DNA of 64,000 nt from an uncultured Faecalibacterium sp. (GCA_934561115.1 CAKTFS010000002.1:1-64000); one strand, 5' to 3'; positions 17,594 through 29,495 are shown, counted from the first letter of the stretch. A program made the numbers and translations. The notes: a model not told the origin generated them from the letters alone.

Positions 17594-19281
17594 TGAACTT
17601 GCAGACCAAAGCGGACTTTACCGCACTGATGCACAAATTCCTTGACCCGCTCAAGCCTTATTATTCCGCAGGCTGCGCCCGGCTGCATCTGGGCGAGACG
17701 GGTGTGACCTACAACAAAAACGCCATCGAGCTGGAAGCCTTCAGCCGCCCGCTGTGGGCGCTGGTGCCTTTCTGGGTGGGCGGCGGCTCCGACCCGGAGT
17801 TTGAAACCATCTACCGCAAGGGTCTTGCCGCCGGTGCCGACCCGGAAAACCCCGAATACTGGGGCACCACCGGGGAGTACGACCAGTGCTATGTGGAGAT
17901 GGCGGCCATTGCCTGCGGCATTCTCACCGCACCGGAAAAGCTGTGGACGCCGCTTTCTGATACCGAAAAGCAGAACCTTGCCGCATGGCTGGGGCAGATC
18001 AACGCCCACACCATCCCGGACTGCAACTGGCAGTTTTTCCGCATCCTTGTGAACCTTGCCCTGAAAAGCGTGGGGATGCCCTACAGCCCGGAGCTGCTGG
18101 AGGACGGCCTTGCCAAGATCGACAGCTATTACAGCGGCGATGGCTGGTCCACCGATGGCGCTTCCGTGCAGAAGGATTACTACATCCCGTGGGCCATCCA
18201 GTATTACGGGCTGCTCTACTCTAAATTTGCCGCCGACACCGCCCCCCGGCGCGTCGCCCTTTACCGCCAGCGCGCCCAGCTGTTTGCACAGCAGTTCGTC
18301 TACTGGTTCGATGCAAACGGCGCAGCCCTGCCCTTCGGGCGCAGCCTGACCTACCGCTTTGCCCAGAACAGCTTCTGGGCAGCCTGCATCTGGGCAGGGC
18401 TGGAGCCGCTGCCCCTGCCGGTGATGAAGGGTCTTATCGTCCGCAACTTCAACTGGTGGCTGGGACAGAAAATGTTCGACCGGGACGGCATCCTGACCAT
18501 CGGCTACTGCTACCCGCAGATGTACATGGCCGAGCGGTACAACGCCCCCGGCAGCCCCTACTGGGGCATGAAGAGCTTTTTGCTGCTTGCTCTGCCGGAC
18601 GACCATCCCTTCTGGTCTGCCGAGGCTGCTCCCATGCCCGCATTGGAGCGGCTCAAGCCCATGCCCTACGCCAATATGCTGGTGCAGCGCCGGGCAGGCC
18701 GGGTGACGGCCTATGCCGCCGGTGTCAACGAGGGGCACGGCCACGGGCAGTTCCCGGAAAAGTACGCAAAATTTGCCTACGATACCCGCTTCGGCTTCTG
18801 CGCTTCCCGCAGCCGGGAAGTGCTCAATCAGGCCGCACCGGACAGTATGCTGGCCTTTGTCATGGACGATAACGTGTTCGTGCGCAAGGTGAGCAAAACG
18901 TGGGAAATTGAAGCCGGGACGGTGACAGCGCAGTGGTCGCCCTTCCCCGGCATCGAAGTGACCACCACCATCACCCCCACTGCCACCGGCCACCGCCGCC
19001 ATCACGAAATTGACAGCAGTTTCGACTGCGAAGCCTATGACTGCGGTTTTGCCGTGCCCAATTTTGCACCGGGCTACGAGGAATGCGCGGAGAACGGTCT
19101 TGCCACCGCCAGCTGCGACACCCTGCGCAGCGCCGTGGCGGGCGGGGGAGAAGCGGTTATCATCGGTTGCGACCCCAACACCAGCCTGTACTTCACCAAT
19201 GTCCATCTGCCCGCCGTGAAGTACCACATCCCCAAAGGGTACACAGAACTGGACACCGAGGTCTTTGACGAAGCGGACTGA
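17593..19281 (+). CDS. DUF2264 family protein
   Basis: A 562-aa cytoplasmic protein recognised as DUF2264, a family found beside GH88, polysaccharide lyase and sugar importer genes. The N-terminal half looks like an alpha/alpha toroid (repeated WxxxF and YYIPWAIQYYGLLYSKFA segments); the C-terminal part looks beta-rich, as in uronate-acting lyases and hydrolases. The ATG overlaps the stop of the GH88 gene (TGATG at 17591-17595), which gives translational coupling; an upstream GTG/ATG extension is a reading-frame artefact. The reaction is not established for the family. Confidence 0.75.
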   Translation: MNLQTKADFTALMHKFLDPLKPYYSAGCARLHLGETGVTYNKNAIELEAFSRPLWALVPFWVGGGSDPEFETIYRKGLAAGADPENPEYWGTTGEYDQCYVEMAAIACGILTAPEKLWTPLSDTEKQNLAAWLGQINAHTIPDCNWQFFRILVNLALKSVGMPYSPELLEDGLAKIDSYYSGDGWSTDGASVQKDYYIPWAIQYYGLLYSKFAADTAPRRVALYRQRAQLFAQQFVYWFDANGAALPFGRSLTYRFAQNSFWAACIWAGLEPLPLPVMKGLIVRNFNWWLGQKMFDRDGILTIGYCYPQMYMAERYNAPGSPYWGMKSFLLLALPDDHPFWSAEAAPMPALERLKPMPYANMLVQRRAGRVTAYAAGVNEGHGHGQFPEKYAKFAYDTRFGFCASRSREVLNQAAPDSMLAFVMDDNVFVRKVSKTWEIEAGTVTAQWSPFPGIEVTTTITPTATGHRRHHEIDSSFDCEAYDCGFAVPNFAPGYEECAENGLATASCDTLRSAVAGGGEAVIIGCDPNTSLYFTNVHLPAVKYHIPKGYTELDTEVFDEAD

Positions 19282-22401
<3,120 letters not shown>

Positions 22402-22411
22402 AGAGTTTTTT

Positions 22412-22460
22412 TGACCAAAGCGGCAGGCACCGTAAGGGCTGCCGCTTTGGTCTTTTTTGC
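22412..22460 (+). terminator. Rho-independent terminator after lacZ
   Basis: GACCAAAGCGGCAG pairs with CTGCCGCTTTGGTC (14 bp), followed by six T residues. T-rich sequence also precedes the stem. Confidence 0.92.
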
Positions 22461-22512
22461 TTTGGCGGGGATTTTGTGCCCGATATTTTACAAAAAATTC
22501 ACCCCGGCAGGG

Positions 22513-22541
22513 TTGCCGCCGCATACTGGATGTGCTATGAT
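22513..22541 (+). promoter_or_regulatory. Promoter of mgtE
   Basis: TTGCCG (22513-22518), a 17-nt spacer and TATGAT (22536-22541) with TGC directly before the -10. The transcript would have a leader of about 65 nt; no Mg riboswitch is recognised in it. Confidence 0.65.
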
Positions 22542-22611
22542 GAGGTGCAAAATTTTGAGCGGAGCGATGGATCTTGATTTGTTGAACCCGCGGAATCAGG
22601 AGGAACTACCC

Positions 22612-23988
22612 ATGCAGAAGAATTATGTACAGGAAATTCTGAGCATCATTCACAGCGGTCTGCCCAAGGCAGAACTGGCTGAAAAGCTGTCTGATTACCA
22701 TGAAAAGGATCTGGCGGATGCGTTGGAGGCACTGACCCCCGCCGAACGCCAGTCGCTCTATTCCATTCTGGGCGTGGATACTGTTGCCGAGATCTTTACC
22801 TATCTGGACGATGCCGAGCCGTACCTGAAGGAGCTGCCCAGCCACGAGGCTGCCAAGGTCATTTCCAACATGGACTCGGACGATGCGGTGGACGCTCTGG
22901 AAGACCTTGACGATACCGATAAAAACGAGATCGTCAACAAGCTGGACAAAGACTCGGTGGAAGATGTGAAGATGCTGCTCTCTTATGACGAGGATGAGAT
23001 CGGCAGCAGAATGACCACCAACTACATCTCCATCAAAAACGATATGACCATCCGGCAGGCGATGAGCGAGCTGGTAAAGCAGGCCGGAGAAAACGACAAC
23101 ATCTCCACCCTGTATGTGGTGGATGAAAACGAACACTTCTACGGCGCCATCGACCTGAAAGACCTCATCATTGCCCGGGCAGAGGAAAGTCTGGAAAGTT
23201 TGATCGTCCGCTCCTATCCCTATGTCACGGACCGGGAGCAGGTCAGCGATTGTATCGACCGCATCGTGGACTACGCGGAGCGCAGCCTGCCGGTGCTGAA
23301 CGATGCCGGCAAGCTGGTGGGCATCATCACCTCGTCTGATGTGGTCGAGTTGGTCGACGATGAGATGGGCGATGATTACGCAAAGCTGGGCGGCCTGACC
23401 GGCGAGGAGGATCTGAACGAAAGCGTTTTTGAAAGTGTGAAAAAGCGCCTCCCGTGGCTGATCGCGCTGCTGTTCCTCGGGATGCTGGTCTCCTCGGTCG
23501 TCGGCGCGTTTGAATCGGTGGTGGCGGTGCTGCCGGTGGTCATCTGCTTCCAGTCCATGGTGCTGGATATGGCCGGTAACGTTGGCACCCAGTCGCTGGC
23601 TGTGACCATCCGTGTGCTGGTGGACGAAAACCTGACCCTTTCCAAAAAATTGCAGCTGCTCTGGAAGGAGACCCGCGTGGGGCTTTTGAACGGCGCTATT
23701 CTGGCCGTGATGGCCTTGGGCTTTCTGGGCTGCTACATCCACTTTTTTAAGGGCTACGTCTGGACCTCGGCCTTTTTGCTGTCCGGCTGCGTTGGCCTGT
23801 CGCTGATCGTGTCCATGGTCATTTCCAGTCTGGTGGGCACGCTGATCCCGATGCTGTTCCACAAGATCCATATCGACCCGGCGGTTGCTTCCGGCCCGCT
23901 GATCACTACGATCAACGATCTGGTGGCCGTTGTGATCTACTATGGCCTTGCCATGGTCGTGCTGATCGATCTGTTCCACCTTGCATAA
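22612..23988 (+). CDS. mgtE: Magnesium transporter MgtE
   Basis: A 458-aa Mg2+ channel/transporter. The N-domain (residues 1-130) has the superhelical repeats ending LKELPSHEAAKVISNMDSDDAVDAL. Two CBS domains follow (about 135-260; TNYISIKNDMTIRQAM and YPYVTDREQVSDCIDRI), then five membrane segments from RLPWLIALLFLGMLVSS, including the pore-lining AGNVGTQS. In this family cytosolic Mg2+ bound at the N and CBS domains closes the pore. AGGAGGA lies 7 nt before the ATG at 22612; an upstream in-frame ATG at 22567 has a weaker site. Confidence 0.93.
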   Translation: MQKNYVQEILSIIHSGLPKAELAEKLSDYHEKDLADALEALTPAERQSLYSILGVDTVAEIFTYLDDAEPYLKELPSHEAAKVISNMDSDDAVDALEDLDDTDKNEIVNKLDKDSVEDVKMLLSYDEDEIGSRMTTNYISIKNDMTIRQAMSELVKQAGENDNISTLYVVDENEHFYGAIDLKDLIIARAEESLESLIVRSYPYVTDREQVSDCIDRIVDYAERSLPVLNDAGKLVGIITSSDVVELVDDEMGDDYAKLGGLTGEEDLNESVFESVKKRLPWLIALLFLGMLVSSVVGAFESVVAVLPVVICFQSMVLDMAGNVGTQSLAVTIRVLVDENLTLSKKLQLLWKETRVGLLNGAILAVMALGFLGCYIHFFKGYVWTSAFLLSGCVGLSLIVSMVISSLVGTLIPMLFHKIHIDPAVASGPLITTINDLVAVVIYYGLAMVVLIDLFHLA

Positions 23989-23997
23989 CAGATGCAT

Positions 23998-24035
23998 CAA
24001 ACAGGGCGCTCCCCGGAGGGAACGCCCTGTTTTTC
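23998..24035 (+). terminator. Rho-independent terminator of mgtE
   Basis: AACAGGGCG pairs with CGCCCTGTT, with a further TCC/GGA pairing inside, followed by five T residues. Confidence 0.88.
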
Positions 24036-24055
24036 TTTGCTGCGCAAACTTTTGC

Positions 24056-24120
24056 TAACAATGTTAATATGGCCTAACATCGTCAGAAAATATTGAAAAA
24101 GCCCGAAAGCGTGCTACAAT
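24056..24120 (+). promoter_or_regulatory. Promoter and candidate operator of the DUF6110/P-type ATPase operon
   Basis: TTGAAA (24093-24098), a 16-nt spacer and TACAAT (24115-24120) with TGC before the -10 form a good promoter. Just upstream, GTTAATATGGCCTAAC (24063-24078) is a 16-bp GTTA-N8-TAAC box that overlaps the palindrome TAACAATGTTA (24056-24066). The same 16-bp design occurs twice upstream of the Tp47 operon (30859-30874 and 30918-30933). A leader hairpin (GCCCG..CGGGC, about 24132-24157) follows the promoter. Confidence 0.6.
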
Positions 24121-24191
24121 ACAAAGATAAAGAGCCCGCCCCTTCCGGGGCACGGGCGCTCAGATAGGAAACACAGAAATGAGGGGTAAAT

Positions 24192-24482
24192 ATGTTTGAC
24201 ACAAAAAAGCTTGCACTGTTTTTGGGCGGTGTGGTGTTCGGCTCTGCCGGTTTCAAGGTGCTGTCCAGCAAGGACGCAAAGAAGGTCTACACCCAGACCA
24301 CCGCAGCGGTGCTGCGGATGAAGGACTGCACCATGCAGACCGTGAATAAGGTGCAGGAAGAGGCCGGCGATATCCTTGCCGATGCAAAGGCCATCAACGA
24401 GAGCCGTGCCGCCGAGGCTGCACAGGAGGTCATCGAGGATACGGCTGAAGAAGAGCAGCCCGCAGAGCAGACTGCACAGTGA
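24192..24482 (+). CDS. DUF6110-like small membrane-anchored protein
   Basis: A 96-aa protein with one hydrophobic segment near the start (LALFLGGVVFGSAGFKVL), followed by a helical stretch containing KKVYTQTTAAVLRMKD and an acidic C-terminus rich in Glu and Ala. This matches the small DUF6110 proteins encoded directly before heavy-metal P-type ATPases in Firmicutes. It could be an accessory subunit or metal chaperone of the pump; the role is inferred only from this recurring neighbourhood. Confidence 0.65.
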   Translation: MFDTKKLALFLGGVVFGSAGFKVLSSKDAKKVYTQTTAAVLRMKDCTMQTVNKVQEEAGDILADAKAINESRAAEAAQEVIEDTAEEEQPAEQTAQ

Positions 24483-24494
24483 TACAACGCAGCG

Positions 24495-24520
24495 GAGCCG
24501 CCCTTGGGCGGCTCTTTTTT
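24495..24520 (+). terminator. Hairpin terminator between DUF6110-like gene and P-type ATPase
   Basis: GAGCCGCC pairs with GGCGGCTC around a CTTG loop and is followed by six T residues. It lies inside the operon, so the ATPase is probably made at a lower level than the small protein. Confidence 0.8.
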
Positions 24521-24542
24521 ACGCAGAGGGGTAAGAAAAGCA

Positions 24543-26633
24543 ATGAAATGTACGATCTTACATGAAGGTAAGGGACGGATGCGGGTGCACGTCTGCGCCG
24601 TGCGCATGACCCTGCACCGGGCAGATGTGCTGGAAGCCTACCTGAACGGGCAGGACAACATCCAAAAAGCCACCGTCTACGAGCGCACCGGAGATGTGGT
24701 GCTGACCTACCGGGGCAGCCGGAAGGACGCCGCCGCCCTGCTGGCTGCCTACCGCTTTGACAACGAAGAACTGGAGGTGCTGGTCACCTCTCACGACAGC
24801 CGGAAGATCAATCAGGAATATCAGGAAAAGATGGTCAACCTTGTGGCAGGCCGGGTGTTCCGCAAGGTGTTCCTGCCCGTGCCCATCGCGGCGGCCTATA
24901 CGGTATGGCGCTCCATAGCCTTTGTCTGGAAGGGCGTCCGCTGCCTGCTGCACCGTAAGCTGGAAGTAGAGGTGCTGGATGCGCTCAGCATCACCGCCTC
25001 CCTCCTGCGGGGCGATTACAGCACCGCAGGCTCGGTGATGTTCCTGCTGACGGTGGGCAGCCTGCTGGAAGAGTGGACGAGGAAAAAGAGTTTGGACGAC
25101 CTTGCCCGCAGCATGGCGCTGAACGTGGATAAGGTCTGGGTGCGCACCCCGCAGGGCGAGGTGCTGGTGCCGTTGACCCGCGTCCACGCAGGGGACGAGG
25201 TAGTGGTGCGCTCCGGCAACATGATCCCGCTGGACGGCACGGTGCTGGAAGGCGAAGCCATGGTGAACCAGGCCGCCCTGACCGGCGAGTCCATGCCGGT
25301 GCGCAAGACCGCCGGTGCTACCGTCTACGCCGGCACGGTGGTGGAAGAGGGCGAGTGCGTTCTTGTAGCCAAGGCCGAAGGCGGTGCCAACCGCTACGAT
25401 AAGATCGTGGCGATGATCGAGGAATCGGAAAAACTCAAGTCCGGCACCGAGAACCGGGCCTTGCAGCTGGCCGACCGTCTGGTGCCGTGGTGCCTTGCCG
25501 GTACGGTGGCCACCTATGCCTTTACCCGCAACGTCACCCGCGCCATCTCCATTCTGATGGTGGACTTCTCCTGTGCGCTGAAGCTTTCCATGCCGCTGGC
25601 GGTGCTCTCTGCCATGCGGGAGTGCGGGGAATACCACATCACCGTAAAGGGCGGCAAGTATCTGGAAGCGCTGGCAAAGGCGGACACCATGGTGTTCGAT
25701 AAGACCGGTACCCTCACCCGCGCCACCCCGCAGGTGGTGCAGGTAGTGCCTTTCTCCGGCTGCGAGGAGCAGGAGGTATTGCAGCTTGCCGCCTGTCTGG
25801 AGGAGCACTTCCCCCATTCCATGGCAAATGCCGTTGTCCGCGCCGCCAAGGAGCGGGGCATCTCCCACGAGGAGATGCACTCCGAGGTGGAGTATATCGT
25901 GGCGCACGGCATTGCCAGCCGGGTGGGCGGCACGCGGGTGGTCATTGGCAGCGCCCACTTCATCTTTGAGGACGAGGGCTGCACCATCCCGGCAGGGGAA
26001 CAGGCAAAGTTCGATGCGCTGGACCCCCAGTATTCCCACCTGTATCTGGCGGCTTCCGGGGTGCTGGCGGGGGTCATCTGCATCGCAGACCCCCTGCGCC
26101 CGGAGGCAGCACAGGTGCTGCATAAACTTCGGAAGCTGGGCATTGCCCAGACCGTGATGATGACCGGCGACAGTGACCGCACCGCCCGTGCCATTGCGGC
26201 GCAGGTGGGGGTGGACCGCTGCTTTGCGGAGGTGCTGCCGGAGGATAAAGCTGCCTTTGTCCGCGATGCCAAAGCCGAGGGACATACGGTGGTGATGATC
26301 GGCGACGGCATCAACGATTCGCCCGCTTTGTCGGCGGCAGATATCGGCATCGCCATCCATTCCGGTGCCGCCATCGCCCGGGAGATCGCCGATGTAACCA
26401 TCCGCGCGGACAGTCTGGAAGAGCTGGTGACCTTAAAAGCCATTGCCAACGCCCTGCAAAAGCGGGTGGGCAGCAATTACCGCTTTGTCCTCAGCTTCAA
26501 CTCCGCGCTCATCCTTCTGGGCGCTCTGGGCATCCTGCCCCCGGCTACCAGCGCGATGCTGCATAACCTTTCCACCCTTGGCATCAGCCTGCGCAGCATG
26601 ACAGACCTGCTGGAACAGAAGAACGAAGGATAA
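24543..26633 (+). CDS. Heavy-metal P-type ATPase, atypical P1B type
   Basis: A 696-aa metal pump. The N-terminus (about 80 residues) resembles a heavy-metal-associated-like domain but has no CxxC. Actuator motif LTGESMPV, phosphorylated Asp386 in DKTGTLT, HP-type segment EEHFPHSMANAV and hinge GDGINDSPAL are all present. The membrane metal motif is atypical: where CPC or SPC is expected, the sequence reads FSCALKLSMP (Ser343-Cys344-Ala345), lacking the proline within the motif. The transported ion, possibly Mn, Fe or Zn, cannot be assigned. The ATG at 24543 follows GAGGGG; the upstream in-frame start lies inside the terminator and is rejected. Confidence 0.85.
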   Translation: MKCTILHEGKGRMRVHVCAVRMTLHRADVLEAYLNGQDNIQKATVYERTGDVVLTYRGSRKDAAALLAAYRFDNEELEVLVTSHDSRKINQEYQEKMVNLVAGRVFRKVFLPVPIAAAYTVWRSIAFVWKGVRCLLHRKLEVEVLDALSITASLLRGDYSTAGSVMFLLTVGSLLEEWTRKKSLDDLARSMALNVDKVWVRTPQGEVLVPLTRVHAGDEVVVRSGNMIPLDGTVLEGEAMVNQAALTGESMPVRKTAGATVYAGTVVEEGECVLVAKAEGGANRYDKIVAMIEESEKLKSGTENRALQLADRLVPWCLAGTVATYAFTRNVTRAISILMVDFSCALKLSMPLAVLSAMRECGEYHITVKGGKYLEALAKADTMVFDKTGTLTRATPQVVQVVPFSGCEEQEVLQLAACLEEHFPHSMANAVVRAAKERGISHEEMHSEVEYIVAHGIASRVGGTRVVIGSAHFIFEDEGCTIPAGEQAKFDALDPQYSHLYLAASGVLAGVICIADPLRPEAAQVLHKLRKLGIAQTVMMTGDSDRTARAIAAQVGVDRCFAEVLPEDKAAFVRDAKAEGHTVVMIGDGINDSPALSAADIGIAIHSGAAIAREIADVTIRADSLEELVTLKAIANALQKRVGSNYRFVLSFNSALILLGALGILPPATSAMLHNLSTLGISLRSMTDLLEQKNEG

Positions 26634-26667
26634 AGAAAACGATCCGAAATATCGTGCAAAACAAGAA

Positions 26668-26727
26668 AGCATCTGCAACATTCGCCTCTGAATTTCAGAA
26701 CGCAGCGAATTCGTTGCAGATGCTTTT
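26668..26727 (+). terminator. Terminator of the P-type ATPase operon
   Basis: AGCATCTGCAAC (26668-26679) pairs with GTTGCAGATGCT (26713-26724), with an inner ATTCGC/GCGAAT stem, followed by TTTTACTTTT. Confidence 0.82.
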
Positions 26728-26784
26728 ACTTTTGGAGGATGAGCTCGGTAAAGTGTGCAAATACAGTTTCCGGTTGCGACCCTT

Positions 26785-26895
26785 CCCGTGAAAATGGAAC
26801 GCCGGAGCGTCCGCAGACGCTCCGGCGTTCCGAAATTATAAATAATTTTTCCGCTGAAAATGCCCAGAGCAATAGCGGAGGACATTCAAAATCGT
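26785..26895. repeat. Variable-stem palindromic module (copy A)
   Basis: A perfect 16-bp stem (26796-26811 with 26816-26831) closes on the loop CGCA. It is flanked on the left by CCCGTGAAAAT and on the right by an AT-rich stretch and TTTTCCGCTG. The block ends with AGCGGAGG and GGACATTCAAAATCGT (26880-26895). Flanks and loop match the other copies; the stem sequence is unique. It sits between the convergent ATPase and NapH-like genes. Confidence 0.8.
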
Positions 26896-26902
26896 CCTAG
26901 TC

Positions 26903-26950
26903 AAAAAAAGGAGACCGCTGCACAAATGCTGTGCGGCGGCCTCCCTTTTT
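26903..26950 (-). terminator. Terminator of the Tp47/flavin operon
   Basis: On the minus strand, GGGAGGCCGCCGCACA pairs imperfectly with TGTGCAGCGGTCTCC, followed by seven T residues (A-run at 26903-26909 on the plus strand). The plus strand also has five T residues after the stem, so it can act both ways. Confidence 0.82.
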
Positions 26951-26953
26951 GTT

Positions 26954-27853
26954 TCAGATAAACCGGCAGAAGCCCAGCCAGCAGCCCAGCAGGAAAAAGA
27001 GCAGCGCCTTACCCAGCACCGGCAGCCACCGGTGCTTGCCCAAGGCGGTATCCCACCGGTAGATGTTCTGCTTGGGGCAGGTGCCCACGCAGGCTTCGCA
27101 GGCGATGCATTCCCCGCTGCGCAGGCTGGTTTCCTCCAGCTTCAGGCACACCGGGCACTGCTGTTTGCAGGCATTGCAGCCCGGGATGCAGCCCTCGCTC
27201 TGCCGGTGCAGCCGCGCAAAGGGCAGCACCGGCAGCAGGGCAAACACCGCACCCATGGGGCAAAGGAACTGACAGAAGAACCGGGGCTGCACTGCCATGC
27301 CCAGCAAGATGAGCACAAGCAGCGCGATGCCCACGCCGAAGCCCTCCGGCGGCAGACGCAGAGCCGTCAGGCGGGAAAACACCTCCCACGGGCTTGTGCC
27401 GGTCAGCAGCTTTTCCTGCCGGGTCACATACAGCGCCACCAGTCCTGCCAGCAGCAGATACTTGACCTTCTGCCCCCAAAGTACCGCCCGCTCCGGCAGA
27501 CGGAGCTGCTTTTTGCGGTGGAACAGCTTTTTCTGGAGTAGCCCGGACAGCGCCCAGACGGCATCGCCTAAGCTGCCGAAGGCGCAGGCGTACCCGCAGA
27601 AAAACCGGTCGAACAGCAACGTGAAGCCGCACAGCCCCAGCAGGGAAAGTGTGAAGCTGTCTGCCGAGAGCACCTCGCCCGCACCGATGTGCAGAAAAAT
27701 CTGTTTTACCCCGGAAAACCCGGCCACGAATGCGCCCGGCATGGACACAAAGAAGAACAGCTGCACCCCGGCGCGCAGCCATGTACGGCGCTTTTTGTCC
27801 CGCTGACGCTGCTGCGCCGCCGTTAAAGGCTTTGTCTGTGTTTTTTCCATCAT
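26954..27853 (-). CDS. NapH-like membrane protein with 4Fe-4S centres
   Basis: A 299-aa inner-membrane protein related to NapH/NosR/RnfD-associated quinol-side electron-transfer subunits. About five or six membrane segments carry the motifs CGYACAFGSLGDAVW and CQFLCPMGAVF, the pair of CxxxCP-type motifs of this family (the first has CAF in place of the usual CPL). The C-terminal part has two clusters, CIPGCNACKQQCP and CIACEACVGTCPK, for 4Fe-4S centres, then a last membrane segment. It would move electrons across or along the membrane to the FMN-binding proteins encoded in the same operon. The ATG overlaps the stop of the preceding gene by 4 nt. Confidence 0.85.
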   Translation of the reverse strand: MMEKTQTKPLTAAQQRQRDKKRRTWLRAGVQLFFFVSMPGAFVAGFSGVKQIFLHIGAGEVLSADSFTLSLLGLCGFTLLFDRFFCGYACAFGSLGDAVWALSGLLQKKLFHRKKQLRLPERAVLWGQKVKYLLLAGLVALYVTRQEKLLTGTSPWEVFSRLTALRLPPEGFGVGIALLVLILLGMAVQPRFFCQFLCPMGAVFALLPVLPFARLHRQSEGCIPGCNACKQQCPVCLKLEETSLRSGECIACEACVGTCPKQNIYRWDTALGKHRWLPVLGKALLFFLLGCWLGFCRFI

Positions 27854-28314
27854 CCTGCCGCCTTTCCCAGTGCGTCCTCTACTGCACCGATGAGCCCCTC
27901 TGCCGTAAGGGTAGCGCCGGAAACGGTGTCCACCTCGGCAGACTGCACTGCCAGCATCTCGTCCAGCAAGGGCAGCGCCTGTTTATAGTAGGGCTTATCC
28001 TCACCGGAAGCATCCAGCACCGCAATATCGGTCATTTTTCCGTTCTGGATGGTCACCGACACCCGGATGACATCGCCAAAGCCAAAGGCGCTGCCCTCGT
28101 AGGTGCCGTCCCGGTAGCCGCTCTGGGTCTGCTCCGCCTGCGCTGCGCTCTGCGCCTGCAGAACGGAAGCGTTGTAGGCTTCCACCTCGGCAATCTCCTG
28201 CTTGCGCTGGTTTACCGCCGCAGCCCGGACCAGCGCTACCTGCTGGTATTGCCACAGGATGCCAAGGATCAGCAGCAGGTTTACCGCCCGGAGGAGAAAG
28301 TTTTTGTATTTCAT
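27850..28314 (-). CDS. FMN-binding domain protein, single domain
   Basis: A 154-aa protein anchored by an N-terminal membrane segment (residues 8-22), with the rest outside the membrane. The FMN_bind domain (about 68-150) starts YRDGTYEGSAFGFGD and ends VDTVSGATLTAEGLIGAVEDAL. In this family the Thr of the SGAT motif (Thr135 here) is covalently flavinylated by ApbE. It overlaps both neighbours by 4 nt (ATGA), so the three genes are tightly coupled. It should relay electrons with the NapH-like protein. Confidence 0.87.
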   Translation of the reverse strand: MKYKNFLLRAVNLLLILGILWQYQQVALVRAAAVNQRKQEIAEVEAYNASVLQAQSAAQAEQTQSGYRDGTYEGSAFGFGDVIRVSVTIQNGKMTDIAVLDASGEDKPYYKQALPLLDEMLAVQSAEVDTVSGATLTAEGLIGAVEDALGKAAG

Positions 28315-29414
28315 TCCGCTGCTCCTTCCGTTTCAGGTTCGGTCCCGGTCTCTTCGGGCGGCAGTGCCGCTTCGGATGCCGGCAGCACTTCCTCAGAAGA
28401 AACCGGTTCAGAATCGTCCGGTGCATCTGCCGGGAAAAGCTGCTGCCATACTTCCTTGAGCCACGCAGGAACGGTGCGCTTTTCCTCCGGCTGCACCACC
28501 TCCACGGTGGGCGCGGTGACCGGCGTTTCCTCGGGTTCTGCTGCTTCGGACGGTGCGGCTTCTTCCACCACTTCTTCCAAGGCAGCCTGCTCCGGGGCGG
28601 CTTCCTCTGCCGGGGCAACCGCTGCTTTTGCCAGTGCCAGCTTGACCGCGTTCAGGATGCCGGTGGAGGAGTAGGTGGCACCGGAAACAGCATCCACGCT
28701 GGGGCTTTGCCCTTCCAGAATGGCGGGGATGACCCGCTTGGCCCGGGAAAGATATTCCTCCTCGTCCTCGGCACTGAGAAGGGTGATATCCGTGATCTTA
28801 TCCTCTGCCACCGTGACCTGCACTGTGATCTTGCCCTCAAAGCCCATGGCTTCGGCGGTGTAGATGCCGTCAAGGTAAGTGGAGGGGGCAGTGAATTCCT
28901 CCACCACCAGCGGTGCGGCAGGCTCCGGCTGCGGCGGCAGGGGATTGTTGACCACCTCACCGGTCAGGGCGTTCTGCACCGCGCCCAGAATGCCCCGGCT
29001 GGTGTAGGTGGCTTCGGAAACGGCGTCCACTTCCCAGCTCTGGGCATCCACCACAGTGGTCAAAAGCCGCTTTGCGCGCCGCAGGAACTGCTTGGTCTCG
29101 TGGGAGGCGTCCAGAATTTCCACCTCCGTGATGCTGCCGTTTTCCATGGTGACCTGCACCCGGACAGCACCGCCGTAGCCCCGGGAAGAGCCGACGTAAA
29201 CGCCGTCGGCATAGGGCAGCTTGGGCAGGGCTTCTTCCTCTGCTTCGGAGAAAGGGGCCTCCACCGGCTGCTCTACTACGGCTGCCAGCCTTTCCGGCAC
29301 GGCAGCCAGCACCGGCATGGTGCGCGGCAGGGCAAAAAGCACAGCTGCCGCTGCCGCCACCGCCGGGAGCAGCTGCACCAGCGGCAGCAGCGTGTTGCAT
29401 CGTTTTTTATTCAT
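28311..29414 (-). CDS. FMN-binding protein with two FMN_bind domains
   Basis: A 367-aa exported protein with a hydrophobic N-terminal segment (about 10-28). Two FMN_bind domains follow (about 68-150 and 180-262), joined by a Pro/Glu linker, then a tail of about 100 residues rich in Glu, Pro and Ala. The second domain has the full flavinylation motif SGAT (Thr247). The first reads SEAT (Thr136), with Glu in place of Gly, so it may be poorly modified or not modified. The ATG at 29414 has AGGAG 8 nt upstream. The acidic tail may span the cell wall. Confidence 0.87.
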   Translation of the reverse strand: MNKKRCNTLLPLVQLLPAVAAAAAVLFALPRTMPVLAAVPERLAAVVEQPVEAPFSEAEEEALPKLPYADGVYVGSSRGYGGAVRVQVTMENGSITEVEILDASHETKQFLRRAKRLLTTVVDAQSWEVDAVSEATYTSRGILGAVQNALTGEVVNNPLPPQPEPAAPLVVEEFTAPSTYLDGIYTAEAMGFEGKITVQVTVAEDKITDITLLSAEDEEEYLSRAKRVIPAILEGQSPSVDAVSGATYSSTGILNAVKLALAKAAVAPAEEAAPEQAALEEVVEEAAPSEAAEPEETPVTAPTVEVVQPEEKRTVPAWLKEVWQQLFPADAPDDSEPVSSEEVLPASEAALPPEETGTEPETEGAAE

Positions 29415-29434
29415 TCTATCTTCTCCTGACACGG

Positions 29435-29466
29435 AAAAACAAGGCCGCCTGCATAAAGCGACCTTG
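29435..29466 (-). terminator. Hairpin between Tp47-like and FMN-binding genes
   Basis: CAAGGTCGC pairs with GCGGCCTTG on the minus strand (one mismatch), followed by five T residues. It would lower transcription of the redox genes relative to the secreted Tp47-like protein. Confidence 0.65.
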
Positions 29467-29495
29467 CTTTTTTGGTGTTCTGTTTTTTTGCCGGA

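Noticed and set aside
22542..22611. M-box or ykoK-type Mg riboswitch upstream of mgtE
   Set aside because: The leader is only about 65 nt and shows none of the expected conserved helices.
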